From LMUY01 sp965198895 (GTDB lineage Bacteria > Pseudomonadota > Alphaproteobacteria > Acetobacterales > Acetobacteraceae), in the NCBI GenBank assembly GCA_965198895.1, contig OZ240676.1, forward strand, positions 992,001-1,056,000: 64,000 bases of DNA, written 5' to 3'. Positions 26,094 to 35,105 of the stretch are shown here, one piece after another; positions within the stretch are counted from its first letter, which is position 1; every line of letters begins with the position of its first letter. Under the pieces are notes generated by a model. The model had not been told where the DNA came from, did not search any database, and worked only from the letters and a program-made list of their open reading frames with translations. The position numbers were made by a program, and so were the translations under genes.

Positions 26094-26792
26094 ATGAAGC
26101 CGCAAGTCATCTGCCACATGATTGCGTCCCTGGACGGGAGCCTCCACCCCAGCCGTTGCACCACGAGTCCGGATGGCAGCCGAGGCGAATGGTCGGACAT
26201 CTACGAGGAGGTTCATCGGGCCTTCGAAGCCGACGCGTGGCTCGTTGGGCGCGTGACCATGGCCGAGATGAGCAAGGCTGGTCCGCACGCGCCGACGCAG
26301 CCCGGCGTAGTCGAGCGGCCGTTCCACTTTGCTGCTCGGGGCACCGGCAGTTATGCCCTCGCGCTCGATCCCTCGGGTAGACTTCACTTCGCCAAAGCAG
26401 AGATCAACGGCGACCATGTCGTTGTGCTGCTCGGCCGCGACGTGCCCGACAGCCATCTTGCCGAGTTGGCAGGGGACGGCGTCTCCTACATCGTCGCTGA
26501 GGCGGCCAACATAGATCTCGCCGCGATGCTTGATGTACTTGGCGGCGAACTCAAGATCCGCCGGTTGCTGCTCGAGGGCGGCGCCACCATCAACGGCGCT
26601 TTCTTCGCTGCGGGCCTTGTCGATGAACTCAGCCTCATCGTAGCACCCGCCGTCGAAGGGCGGGCCGGCGTGCAGAGCTTCGTGGAGTTCGGCGAAAAAG
26701 GACTGGCCGGCAAGGTGCGCCTCTCGCTGACGGGCTGCGAGAAGCTCACCCATGGGCTTGTTCATCTTCGATATACCGTTGCGCCCTGCTGA
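26094..26792 (+). CDS. RibD C-terminal/dihydrofolate-reductase-like family protein
   Basis: 232 aa from the ATG at 26094; a GTG 12 bp upstream is an equal alternative and neither has a strong ribosome site. The fold signature is VICHMIASLDGSLHPSR at the N-terminus, DAWLVGRVTMAEM near residue 55, and LLEGGATINGAFFAAGLVDE near the C-terminus, the segment that binds NADPH in RibD reductases. Standalone proteins of this type reduce pyrimidine, pterin or other small substrates; the role here is unknown. No riboflavin gene lies nearby. Confidence 0.85.
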   Translation: MKPQVICHMIASLDGSLHPSRCTTSPDGSRGEWSDIYEEVHRAFEADAWLVGRVTMAEMSKAGPHAPTQPGVVERPFHFAARGTGSYALALDPSGRLHFAKAEINGDHVVVLLGRDVPDSHLAELAGDGVSYIVAEAANIDLAAMLDVLGGELKIRRLLLEGGATINGAFFAAGLVDELSLIVAPAVEGRAGVQSFVEFGEKGLAGKVRLSLTGCEKLTHGLVHLRYTVAPC

Positions 26793-27154
26793 GGTCCCAA
26801 GCGGCTAATCCATGTCAGGGTGCGAAGGTCGCGTCGTCGACATTCTCATACATCACAGGGATCGTAGTTGGCATGATGCGCTCCAGCCGGTTGGTCTTCG
26901 ATTGCTGCAGCAAGGCTTATGCCAAGTGTGCCTACCCCGAGCGGAATGCCGAACTCTGCCGAGACGCAACGCGTGCCGTCGTTCCGCAACGCGTGTTACG
27001 CGTCACCGGGGATGGACGACCCTCCGGGCGTACGCCAGTTGCGTACCTGCTTTCATCTAGTTATGCCACCGGTCGGTAACTTGCGGATACAATCGCGCCA
27101 CCAAAGCGCCTCACTGCTGACCTACGAAGCTCCTGCAATTTGGACGGAATTCCC
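26793..27154. other. Intergenic stretch with one 20-bp-spaced direct repeat
   Basis: No convincing gene or RNA is visible in this 362-bp gap. The only structure seen is an 11-bp direct repeat, CGCAACGCGTG, at 26965-26975 and 26985-26995, exactly 20 bp apart, about two helical turns, which could be a paired protein-binding site. Confidence 0.4.
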
Positions 27155-27505
27155 ATGCCACGTAATCGTTTCACGCTTGTTGTGGTTCTTTCGGGATGCC
27201 TGGCGGGTTGTGTCGCCGCGCCTGCACCGGTTGCGTACGTTCAGCCAGTTCGGAGACCGCCGCCGCCTCAAGTCATCGTCAGTTATCCCCCCATTCCGCA
27301 GCCCCGCGTCGAGATGATTCCGCCACCACCGCCACGGCGTGAGGCGGTCGTATGGCAGCCGGGTCACTGGCACTGGGACGGTTACAGTTACGAGTGGCTT
27401 GCGGGACATTACGTGGAGAGGGTCGCTGGGGCGACACGCTGGGTTCCAGGACACTGGGAGCCCCGCCCTGGTGGTTATGGATGGGTTCCGGGCCGCTGGG
27501 TTTGA
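27155..27505 (+). CDS. WXXGXW-repeat lipoprotein
   Basis: 116 aa starting at the ATG at 27155 (MPRNRFTLVVVLSGCLAGCV). The lipobox LAGC gives a lipidated cysteine, so this is an anchored envelope lipoprotein. A proline-rich spacer (RRPPPPQVIV, IPPPPPRREA) leads to four aromatic repeats: WQPGHW, WLAGHY, WVPGHW and WVPGRW, the WXXGXW pattern found in small proteobacterial envelope proteins of unknown role. No operon partner is apparent; it stands alone with gaps on both sides. Confidence 0.8.
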   Translation: MPRNRFTLVVVLSGCLAGCVAAPAPVAYVQPVRRPPPPQVIVSYPPIPQPRVEMIPPPPPRREAVVWQPGHWHWDGYSYEWLAGHYVERVAGATRWVPGHWEPRPGGYGWVPGRWV

Positions 27506-27781
27506 TCTAGAGTGCCCGACTGCGCAGCGGAGCGATTATCGAGGCCGACATAGGAATCCGGCAGCTGTTGGCGATGTGCCGGGCGAGCAAGGCCGGGTTG
27601 AGGGAGCGACTGGTCTCGAGGCGGCGGCGGGCTGCAAAGGCGGCGGCTTGCGCCTCGGACTCCGGGAGCCCAGACATGTTCGAGCGCCGCCTGCATGGCG
27701 ACCCCGCTTCGGCGGTTAGGGTGTTATCGCCAGAGAATTAGGCCTGCCCTACTGCGATCCGACTTGCTCCGCGATCGGCCG

Positions 27782-28666
27782 TCAGCCCGGGGCGAACATC
27801 GCCAAAAGGGCATCTCCGGCATGGCTTTGATAGCGCTCCCGGTGGCGCAGCACGTAGAACCGCCGCTCTGGCAGCGCCAGGTTCACCGCATGCAGCAACC
27901 CAGCCTCGATGCTAGGCGCGGCAACCGAGGCAGAGATGGCCGTGGCCCCCATCCCCGCTTCGACCGCTGCGCGAACGCTCTCGTTGGAGGGCAGCTCCAA
28001 CGCCACACAGAGGTTGGCGGCCGGCACGCCTAATTCTGCGAGTGCCACCTCGAACACCGAACGCGTGCCGGATCCGGCCTCCCGCATCACCCACTCGCTC
28101 TCGGTCAGGCGCTGAGGCGTGACCACTTGCCCGGTCCGCGCCCAGTCGTGATCCGGACCAACCACGATCACGAGCTGATCGCGTGCAACGACCTGGCGCT
28201 CGAACGAGGGATCGTCGACGACCCCCTCGACGAAGCCTAGCTCCGCCGAGCCCTGGGTGATCGCGGTGGCGACCTGGGCCGTGTTGCCGACCTTCAGCGA
28301 GATGGAGATACCCGGATAGGATCGGCGGAATGCGACGAGGTATCTTGGCAACCAGTAGCTTGCGATCGTCTGGCTGGCCTGCACGACCAGCGTGCCGCGC
28401 TTCAGGCCACCCAGTTCCGATAGCACCAGCTCAGCCGCTTCCGCCCGCGCCAGCACGGCCCGCGCCTCGACGAGGAACAAGGCCCCTGCCTCGGTCAGCG
28501 CGATGCCGCGGCCGAGTCTGTGGAACAGCTTCGCTCCGTGCCGGGCCTCCAGCGCGGCGATCGAGGCACTGACCGCCGACTGCGCCACGTTCAGCGCTTC
28601 AGCCGCACGAGTGACGTGCTGCCGATCGGCAACCGCCACGAAGATCCGCAACTGCTCCAGAGTCAT
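27782..28666 (-). CDS. LysR-family regulator (YeiE/CysB-like), divergent from YeiH
   Basis: 294 aa beginning MTLEQLRIFVAVADRQHVTR. The HTH region is AAEALNVAQSAVSASIAALE with the LFHRLGRGIALTEAG wing. The effector domain contains LVVQASQTIASYWLPRYLVA and GSAELGFVEGVVDDPSFER, typical of YeiE and CbbR/CysB-like members. It faces the yeiH-type gene 122 bp away, the same pairing seen in enterobacterial yeiE-yeiH, so it probably activates that exporter, perhaps in response to sulfite or a related compound. That response is inferred from the family. Confidence 0.9.
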   Translation of the reverse strand: MTLEQLRIFVAVADRQHVTRAAEALNVAQSAVSASIAALEARHGAKLFHRLGRGIALTEAGALFLVEARAVLARAEAAELVLSELGGLKRGTLVVQASQTIASYWLPRYLVAFRRSYPGISISLKVGNTAQVATAITQGSAELGFVEGVVDDPSFERQVVARDQLVIVVGPDHDWARTGQVVTPQRLTESEWVMREAGSGTRSVFEVALAELGVPAANLCVALELPSNESVRAAVEAGMGATAISASVAAPSIEAGLLHAVNLALPERRFYVLRHRERYQSHAGDALLAMFAPG

Positions 28667-28696
28667 GCCACCACCCTCCCCACCCCGCGCGCAGAT

Positions 28697-28724
28697 CGAT
28701 CGTATAATCAGATTGGTTCCATCG
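28697..28724. promoter_or_regulatory. Possible LysR-controlled divergent promoter region
   Basis: A TATAAT hexamer (28703-28708) overlaps the small palindrome AATC-A-GATT (28706-28714), flanked by CGAT (28697-28700) and ATCG (28721-28724). It lies between the divergent lysR and yeiH genes in otherwise GC-rich DNA. No good -35 element pairs with it, so the assignment is tentative. Confidence 0.3.
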
Positions 28725-28788
28725 AAACACGGTCTTAGACCGATGGATGCGGATGGTTCAGTATCCGGTCAGCAGAAGGACACCGCTC

Positions 28789-29919
28789 ATGGCCATCGCG
28801 ACCGCCGTACCGCCACCGATCGGTTCCGGCCATGTCATCCCCCGGGCCAACGCGGCGCGCAGGATGGTCCAGGCCGGCGGCGGCATCCTTCCGGGGGTCC
28901 TGCTTTGCATCGGTGTCACGGCGGTGTCGTTCGGGCTGGAGCGGATCGAAGCACGATTGGCAGGCCGCGCCTGGTTGGAAGCGCTGGTACTGGCCATCCT
29001 GGTTGGGACGGCCATCCGCACCGCCTGGACACCGGGCCGGCGCTGGGCGGGCGGGATCGGCTTCAGCGCCAAGATGCTGCTGGAGATCGCGGTGGTGCTG
29101 CTCGGCGCGTCCGTCAGCGCTCGCACCGTGCTGGCCGCCGGGCCCGGCCTGCTGGTGGGGATCGCGGCCGTGGTGGTGGTCGCAATCGCCTCCAGCTACG
29201 GAATGGGGCGGCTGCTCGGCCTGCCGCACCGGATGGCGACGCTGATCGCCTGCGGCAACTCGATCTGCGGCAACTCCGCCATCGCGGCGGTCGCCCCCGT
29301 GATCGGCGCCGACGGCGAGGACGTGGCTGCATCCATTGCCTTCACGGCGGTGCTCGGCGTGGTCGTGGTGCTGACGCTGCCGCTGACCGTCCCCCTGCTC
29401 CATCTCAGCGTCCTGCAATACGGTGCGCTCGCCGGGCTGACCGTCTACGCCGTGCCGCAGGTGCTCGCCGCCACGGCGCCGGTGGGCGCGGTGGCGGTGC
29501 AGCTCGGGACGTTGGTCAAGCTGGTGCGCGTGTTGATGCTGGGCCCCGTCGTGCTCGGCCTGTCGCTGCTGACCCGGCGTATGCGCGACGAGACGGACGA
29601 GGCGGCACCGCACGTGACGGCAGGCGACCGCCCGGCGCCGGGCCGGCTGCCGCTGCATAAAATGGTGCCGTGGTTCATCGCCGGCTTCCTGCTCCTCGCC
29701 GCGCTGCGGTCAGCCGGCGCAGTTCCCCAAGCGGTGCTCGCGCCCACGGCATGGGTCGCCAACTTGCTGACCGTCATCTCCATGGCCGCGCTCGGCCTCG
29801 GCACGGATCTGCGCGTGGTGGCCCGGGCTGGTGGCCGGGTGACCGCGGCGGTCACCCTCTCGCTTCTTGTATTGGGTACGATCAGCCTGGGTCTGATCCG
29901 CCTGCTGGGTGTCGCCTGA
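28789..29919 (+). CDS. yeiH: YeiH/UPF0324-family putative sulfate exporter
   Basis: 376 aa from the ATG at 28789, with AGAAGGA 8 bp upstream; an earlier in-frame ATG at 28747 lacks this. About ten membrane helices. The family hallmark is ATLIACGNSICGNSAIAAVA near residue 150, and VVLLGASVSARTVLAAGPGL precedes it. VPWFIAGFLLLAALRSAG and MAALGLGTDLRVVARAGGR close the protein as expected. Members are annotated as sulfate or sulfite exporters on limited evidence. Control by the divergent LysR gene is likely. Confidence 0.9.
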   Translation: MAIATAVPPPIGSGHVIPRANAARRMVQAGGGILPGVLLCIGVTAVSFGLERIEARLAGRAWLEALVLAILVGTAIRTAWTPGRRWAGGIGFSAKMLLEIAVVLLGASVSARTVLAAGPGLLVGIAAVVVVAIASSYGMGRLLGLPHRMATLIACGNSICGNSAIAAVAPVIGADGEDVAASIAFTAVLGVVVVLTLPLTVPLLHLSVLQYGALAGLTVYAVPQVLAATAPVGAVAVQLGTLVKLVRVLMLGPVVLGLSLLTRRMRDETDEAAPHVTAGDRPAPGRLPLHKMVPWFIAGFLLLAALRSAGAVPQAVLAPTAWVANLLTVISMAALGLGTDLRVVARAGGRVTAAVTLSLLVLGTISLGLIRLLGVA

Positions 29920-30061
29920 GCGGAAGCCACGCCCCAGCCCGATGCGGGGCCGACATCAAAAAGGCACCGGTCACTGGGCAAAGGCGGAGAGCCCCTCAGT
30001 CCGGCCCAGCTTGCAAAGCCAGGCTCGGTGCATAGTCTGGCCGGACAGGAGACTGCCGACC

Positions 30062-32212
30062 ATGCATAAACTGACCGGCTACACCGACCGATGGAGCGTC
30101 AAGCCCGGCGAAAGCATCCGGTTCATGGTCAGCAGCGCCGTCGACGCGCCGTTCAACCTGCGGTTCGCCCGTCACCTCTGCGCCGACCCGAATCCGGCGG
30201 GACCGGGCTACAGGGAGGTGACGATGCCGACCATTTTGGACGGCGAGCATGCCGGGCAGGAGCAGGCGGCATTGCCCGGCAGCTACGGTCATGCGACCGG
30301 GCTCGCGATCGACCCGGCGCGAGGGCTGACCCTCACGGCCACGATCTGGCCGACGCTTCCGAACGAACGGCAGGGCTTGCTCAGTCTCTCGGGCCAGGAC
30401 GGCTGCCGGGTCTCGCTGGGTCTGAACGCCGGCGGCGCTTTCGCCGAACTCGTTCTTGCGGATGGCAGCGTGACGCGCGCCAGCACCGGCGTCGCGATGC
30501 TCACTCGCCGCTGGTACGACATCACCGGCACGATCGGGCCGGACGGCACGCTCACGGTCGTGCAGCAGCCACGTCACCCCCTCGGCACAATCCGCGATGC
30601 GGGCGAGGCCAGCGTGCAGGCCACCATGCCGCAGGCGGACGTGTTCGACGTGCATGTGGCCGTGCTGCCGGGCCGCGAAGGGCACTATAACGGCAAGCTC
30701 GAACGCCCGACGATCCACGTGGGTGCTGATCTGCAGGCCTGCTGGGATTTTTCGCGCGATATCGAACGCAATGTGGCCACCGACATCGGGCCGCACGCCC
30801 GCCATGCGCAGCTGCACAACCTTCCGACGCGCGCGATGACCGGGGCCAACTGGACGGGCGCCGTGCATGATTGGAAGAGCGCACCCGACCAGTATGGCGC
30901 CATCCACTTTCACGACGACGACCAAGGTGATCTCGGGTGGCGGCCCAGCGCCGCGCTGGTCGTCCCGGATGACTGGCCTTCCGGCATCTACAGCGCCCAT
31001 ATCAGCAACGCGCAAGGCGAGGATCGCATCCCGTTCTTCGTCCGCCCGAAGCAGCCGAGCTGCGATACGGTGCTGCTGATGCCGACGTACACCTACCAGG
31101 TGTATGGCTGCTACGTCCGGCCCGGCCGTGGCGCCGAGAACCGGGAGCGGGCACGCGGTTGGGGCGCACTGGCCGAGACGCCGGACACGAACCCGCACTT
31201 CGGCCTGTCCACCTACAACTACCATCGCGACGGATCGGGTGTCGCCATCGCGAGCATGCACCGACCCATGCTGGACAACCGCCTCCGCCAGATCAGCCTG
31301 ATGGACCCGGTGCCGGATGGGTCGGGCACCGGGCGCATCTGTGCCGACAGCTACATCACCGATTGGCTCGATCGCGCCGGGGTCGCCTGCGACGTGGTGA
31401 CCGACCACGATTTGCACGAGGACGGGGTGGGGCTGCTCGCGCCCTACCGGGTGGTGATCGCCGGCCAGCACCCGGAATACCACTCGGAGCGGATGATGCA
31501 GGCGCTCGAGGAGTATCTCGGCGGGGGCGGCCGGCTGATGTATCTGGGCGGCAACGGCTTCTACTGGCGCGCCGAGCCGTCCGCGGCAGATCCGCATGCA
31601 ATCGAAGTGCGCCGGGCCGAAAGCGGCATCCGCGTTTGGGCGACGGAGGCGGGCGAGAGCTATCACGCGTATGGCGGGGGCTACGGCGGGTTGTGGCGGC
31701 GTATCGGCCGCCCGGCGCATCGGCTGGTGGGCAACGGCTTCTCCGTCCAGGGACGCCACTTAGGGTTTCCCTATCGCTTCACCGATGCCATCGGCGACGC
31801 CCGCGTGGCTTTCATGACGGAAGGGCTCGAGGTTGCGCCCGGTGCCGTGTTCGGCGACAGCGGCTATATGGGCGGTGGCGCCGCGGGCTTCGAGATGGAC
31901 AGCGCGGACGAGCATTGGGGCACGCCGCCGGGTGCGCTGGTGGTGGCGAAGGGTGTAGTGATCCATCCCGATTACGGCCCGGTGAACGAGGACATGCTGG
32001 TGCTCAACCATCCAAAACGCCAGGAGGACTGGTCGTGCGCCGACATGGTGTTCTTCGAGACGCCGGCCGGTGGCGCCGTGTTCTCGGTGGGCTCGATGAC
32101 CTATGTCGGCAGCCTGCCGCCGGAGGGCTACGGCAATACGCTGGCCCGGCTGACCAGCAACGTGCTGCAACGCTTCCGCGACCCGGCACCGTTCGGCGAG
32201 ACTGCCCCATGA
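30062..32212 (+). CDS. N,N-dimethylformamidase beta (large)-subunit-like protein
   Basis: 716 aa; the ATG at 30062 has GGAGA about 10 bp upstream. The overall plan matches the large subunit of bacterial dimethylformamidase: an N-terminal beta domain (GYTDRWSVKPGESIRFMVSS; DPNPAGPGYREVTMPTILDG), a ConA-like middle (GLLSLSGQDGCRVSLGLNAG), then a Rossmann-like catalytic part. The known enzyme uses one iron held by two Tyr and one Glu; here YTYQVYG (Y343, Y345, Y348), STYNYHRDG (Y385, Y387) and GQHPEYHSERM (H470, E472) are spaced compatibly. It likely hydrolyses a small amide. No small-subunit gene is recognisable next to it, which is odd because the known enzyme has one. Confidence 0.8.
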   Translation: MHKLTGYTDRWSVKPGESIRFMVSSAVDAPFNLRFARHLCADPNPAGPGYREVTMPTILDGEHAGQEQAALPGSYGHATGLAIDPARGLTLTATIWPTLPNERQGLLSLSGQDGCRVSLGLNAGGAFAELVLADGSVTRASTGVAMLTRRWYDITGTIGPDGTLTVVQQPRHPLGTIRDAGEASVQATMPQADVFDVHVAVLPGREGHYNGKLERPTIHVGADLQACWDFSRDIERNVATDIGPHARHAQLHNLPTRAMTGANWTGAVHDWKSAPDQYGAIHFHDDDQGDLGWRPSAALVVPDDWPSGIYSAHISNAQGEDRIPFFVRPKQPSCDTVLLMPTYTYQVYGCYVRPGRGAENRERARGWGALAETPDTNPHFGLSTYNYHRDGSGVAIASMHRPMLDNRLRQISLMDPVPDGSGTGRICADSYITDWLDRAGVACDVVTDHDLHEDGVGLLAPYRVVIAGQHPEYHSERMMQALEEYLGGGGRLMYLGGNGFYWRAEPSAADPHAIEVRRAESGIRVWATEAGESYHAYGGGYGGLWRRIGRPAHRLVGNGFSVQGRHLGFPYRFTDAIGDARVAFMTEGLEVAPGAVFGDSGYMGGGAAGFEMDSADEHWGTPPGALVVAKGVVIHPDYGPVNEDMLVLNHPKRQEDWSCADMVFFETPAGGAVFSVGSMTYVGSLPPEGYGNTLARLTSNVLQRFRDPAPFGETAP

Positions 32213-32376
32213 CGGATTGGCCGGCGCTGGTGGCCGAGCCCGGTGCGAACGACACATGGCGGGCCGATCACAAACGGCAGATGCAATTTTCTACAGCAGG
32301 AATCCCAAAGCCTCGGCGCATGGCCGCTCGACTTTCAGTGTCAAAAGATCATCGGCGCGGGTGCGCCCCAGATTGA
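32209..32376 (+). pseudogene. Truncated start of a former operon partner
   Basis: An ATG overlaps the stop of the amidase-like gene (ATGA) and opens a 55-codon frame beginning MTDWPALVAEPGANDTW. The reading continues into the antisense of the sirtuin gene end (from 32291), where it loses any protein character. The tight start overlap suggests a real translated gene once followed here and was cut off by rearrangement. The original product is not recognised. Confidence 0.3.
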
Positions 32377-33100
32377 TGGCGCCGATCGGCTTGTTCGCCC
32401 GTGCCGCCGCCTGAACGAAGCGGAAGCCGGAATACACCATCAGCGACGACCCGACGACGAGCACCGCATCGGCCTGCTCCAGCGCGCGAAACGCCGCATC
32501 TACAGAATCCCGTGGGACGTTCTCGCCGAAGAACACGACGTCCGGCTTCAGCACGCCGCCGCAGACCAGGCAGGGCGGCACGGCGAACGAGCCGAACTCC
32601 GCACCCTCAAGGTCCGAGTCGCCATCGGGCGCCGGGGCCGCGTCCCGTTCGGACCACGAGGGATTTTGCTGGGTCAACTCGTCTTGCATGACCTCCCGCG
32701 GCATCGTGGCACCGCAACCCATGCAGCGCACGACGTCCAGCCGGCCGTGCAGGTCGATGACGTGGCGGCTTCCGGCTGCCTGGTGCAGGCGGTCCACGTT
32801 TTGCGTGAGCAGGATCTCACTCTTTCCCAACCCTTCCAGCCGTGCCAGGGCGTGGTGGGCCGGGTTGGGCTGTACGTGGCCGAACACTCGCCAGCCGATC
32901 AGGCTTCGTGCCCAATAGCGCTGTCGGGTCGCCAGGCTGCTCATGAACGCCTGGTAGGTCACCGGCTGGGGCCGCTTCCACTTACCGTCCGCGTCGCGGT
33001 AATCGGGAATGCCCGAGTTCGTGCTGCACCCGGCTCCCGTCAGTACGAAGAGCCGCTGGTGGCGGCCGATGAAATCCTGCAGTTGCGCTTGGTCGTCCAT
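32291..33100 (-). CDS. Sir2-family NAD-dependent protein deacylase
   Basis: 269 aa. The sirtuin core is complete: TGAGCSTNSGIPDYRDADG (NAD-binding loop, residues 21-39), LLTQNVDRLHQAAGSRHVID (98-116), catalytic H118 in DLHGR, four zinc cysteines C126, C129, C177 and C180, and VVFFGENVP plus VVGSSLMVYSGF near the C-terminus. The Zn module carries a 47-residue insert between the two Cys pairs, acidic and longer than usual. It would remove acyl groups from lysines with NAD+. It is convergent with the amidase-like gene and has no obvious partner. Confidence 0.92.
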   Translation of the reverse strand: MDDQAQLQDFIGRHQRLFVLTGAGCSTNSGIPDYRDADGKWKRPQPVTYQAFMSSLATRQRYWARSLIGWRVFGHVQPNPAHHALARLEGLGKSEILLTQNVDRLHQAAGSRHVIDLHGRLDVVRCMGCGATMPREVMQDELTQQNPSWSERDAAPAPDGDSDLEGAEFGSFAVPPCLVCGGVLKPDVVFFGENVPRDSVDAAFRALEQADAVLVVGSSLMVYSGFRFVQAAARANKPIGAINLGRTRADDLLTLKVERPCAEALGFLL

Positions 33101-33303
33101 TTCACCGATGTAGGGTCAAGCTCCGCAGGCCGCTACTCCGGTAGGCCTGGGAATATGGCTCCGTCGCCGGGCGAACGAAGATGCACGACCGGACGCCTTC
33201 CAAAAACCCCGCTCCACCCGCTGGCTGCATGATCAGGGTGTGTCGCCGTGGTATCAGGGCGCACTGCATACTCCCCCGATCTCCAGCGCCACCCCACCGC
33301 CGA

Positions 33304-34287
33304 TCAAGACCCGAACCGAGCGCGATACTCTTGCGGGGTTGCCGCAAGTAGCCGAAGGAAGCTGCGCCGCATCGTCTCCTCCGAACCAAACCCACAACGT
33401 TGCGCGACGCGCTTTACCGGTAACTGCGAGTCCAGCAGCAGGCTGCGGGCTGCCTCGACACGGAGAGTTTCGATTGCGCGGGCGGGGGTTTGACCCGTCG
33501 CATCCAGGAAGTGGCGGCTGAAACTGCGCTCGCTCATCCCGGCTTGGTGAGCCAGACGAGACAGGGAGAGATCACCGGATAGGTTCGCGCCGATCCAGCC
33601 TTGCAGCGTGTCGAACCTCCCGTTGTCTTGCAGCGCCAGAGCGGCGCTGAACTGGGCTTGTCCTCCGGGCCGCTTCAGGAACACGACCAAATAGCGCGCC
33701 ACCGAGAGCGCGACGGTGCGTCCGAGATCCTCCTCCACCAATGCCAACGCCAGGTCGATGCCGGCGGTTACACCGGCCGACGTCCAGGCCGGGCCGTCAT
33801 GCACGAAGATTGGGTCAGCCTGGACCTCCACGGAGGGGAAGCGCCGGGCCAACTCGGAGCAGAGCGACCAGTGCGTGGCGGCCCGGCGTCCATCCAACAA
33901 GCCGGATGTCGCCAGCAGGACCGCTCCGGTGCAGACGGACGCGAACCGGCGGGCTTGGCGTGCGCGGCCTCGTACCCAATCGACGACGGTGTCATCTGCC
34001 GCCGCCGCCTCGATCCCAGGGCCGCCCGCGACGATCAGCGTATCCAACGGGTCGCCGAGCTGCGGCAGTGGATCGGCTAGCAACGCCACCCCCGAGGAGG
34101 AAACGACGGCGCCACCCGCCTGAGACACGACCCGGATGGCGTAGGGCGGGACATTGCCACCCGCGATGTCGTTCGCCGTGACGAACACCTGCAGCGGCCC
34201 TGTCACGTCCAGAATCTGGACCTGCGGGAAGGCGAACAGTTCGATGAGCCGGGGCCGCTTTGGCTGGATTCGAGGGTTATTTGGCAT
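33304..34287 (-). CDS. GlxA-family transcriptional regulator (DJ-1/PfpI plus AraC HTH)
   Basis: 327 aa from the ATG at 34285-34287. Residues about 15-190 form a DJ-1/PfpI domain (IELFAFPQVQILDVTGPLQV; TLIVAGGPGIEAAAADD; ASVCTGAVLLATSGLLDGRR with the nucleophile-elbow Cys). Residues 220-327 form a double AraC-type HTH (LSLSRLAHQAGMSERSFSRH; VKRVAQRCGFGSEETMRRSF; TPQEYRARFGS). It is divergent from another DJ-1/PfpI gene 60 bp away, which it probably regulates. The inducer is unknown; relatives respond to amino-acid-derived amines and similar molecules. Confidence 0.92.
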   Translation of the reverse strand: MPNNPRIQPKRPRLIELFAFPQVQILDVTGPLQVFVTANDIAGGNVPPYAIRVVSQAGGAVVSSSGVALLADPLPQLGDPLDTLIVAGGPGIEAAAADDTVVDWVRGRARQARRFASVCTGAVLLATSGLLDGRRAATHWSLCSELARRFPSVEVQADPIFVHDGPAWTSAGVTAGIDLALALVEEDLGRTVALSVARYLVVFLKRPGGQAQFSAALALQDNGRFDTLQGWIGANLSGDLSLSRLAHQAGMSERSFSRHFLDATGQTPARAIETLRVEAARSLLLDSQLPVKRVAQRCGFGSEETMRRSFLRLLAATPQEYRARFGS

Positions 34288-34347
34288 TTTCGCCAATCCT
34301 GTCAGCCCTATCTTCCGTGTCAAGGCAATGAGGAACGGAACGCAACC

Positions 34348-35070
34348 ATGATCCCGCACGAACACCATCTCGAAATTGGCTCCCTCTTGTTCGAGGGCCT
34401 GGACCAGATCGATCTCACTGGACCGTTCGAAGTTTTATCGCGCATTCCAAACGCGACCTACCGCATCTACGGCAAGACCGCAGCGCCGATCAGGGACATC
34501 AAGGGCCTTCGCCTAACGCCAGATGCCGCGCTGGCCGACGCCCCGCAACTGGACGTGCTGCACGTGCCCGGCGGCTTCGGGCAGGAGATGCTGATGGACG
34601 ACGAAGCCGTGCTCGGCTGCATCCGCGAGCAGGCGGCTGGCGCCCGTAGCGTCTTCTCCGTCTGCACCGGCGCCCTGCTATGCGGTGCCGCCGGGCTGCT
34701 GCAAGGACGCCGGGCCACGACACATTGGGCGTCGTTCCACCTGTTGCCGTTCTTCGGGGCGATCCCGGTAAATGAGCGGGTGGTCATCGACGGCAACTGG
34801 GTATTCGCAGCCGGTGTGACAGCCGGGATCGACGGCGCCCTTCGCCTCGCCGCCGAACTGCGAGGCGAGGCGGTCGCGCAGGCCATCCAATTGGACATGG
34901 TCTACGCACCCGAACCGCCTTTCGATAGCGGCACACCCGAGACCGCGCCGCCGCCGATCTTAGCGGCAGCCAGGCAAGCGCTGCAGCGCATCACCACGCA
35001 GCGGGAAGCGACGGCAAGGCGCATCGCCACCCGGCTCGGCATCCACGTAGCGGACACCGCAGCCGCATGA
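34348..35070 (+). CDS. DJ-1/PfpI family protein (isonitrile hydratase-like)
   Basis: 240 aa. DJ-1 fold signs are GSLLFEGLDQIDLTGPFEVL, DVLHVPGGFGQEMLMDDEAV, and the nucleophile elbow SVFSVCTGALLCGAAGLLQG with the reactive Cys, followed by RRATTHWASF. The THW motif after the Cys is seen in isocyanide hydratases. It would act on a small electrophilic or nitrile-like molecule. GAGGAACG lies upstream of the ATG. Divergent from the GlxA regulator and 35 bp before the NTF2-like gene, so the two probably share a transcript. Confidence 0.85.
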   Translation: MIPHEHHLEIGSLLFEGLDQIDLTGPFEVLSRIPNATYRIYGKTAAPIRDIKGLRLTPDAALADAPQLDVLHVPGGFGQEMLMDDEAVLGCIREQAAGARSVFSVCTGALLCGAAGLLQGRRATTHWASFHLLPFFGAIPVNERVVIDGNWVFAAGVTAGIDGALRLAAELRGEAVAQAIQLDMVYAPEPPFDSGTPETAPPPILAAARQALQRITTQREATARRIATRLGIHVADTAAA

Positions 35071-35105
35071 CCCCCGAGCACACTCGTTCAACCAAGGAGA
35101 CGACC

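Noticed and set aside
27507..27677. 56-aa minus-strand frame between the lipoprotein and lysR genes
   Set aside because: Reads smoothly (AFAARRRLETSRSLNPALLA) but has no ribosome site and no recognised family; could be a remnant, not enough to call.
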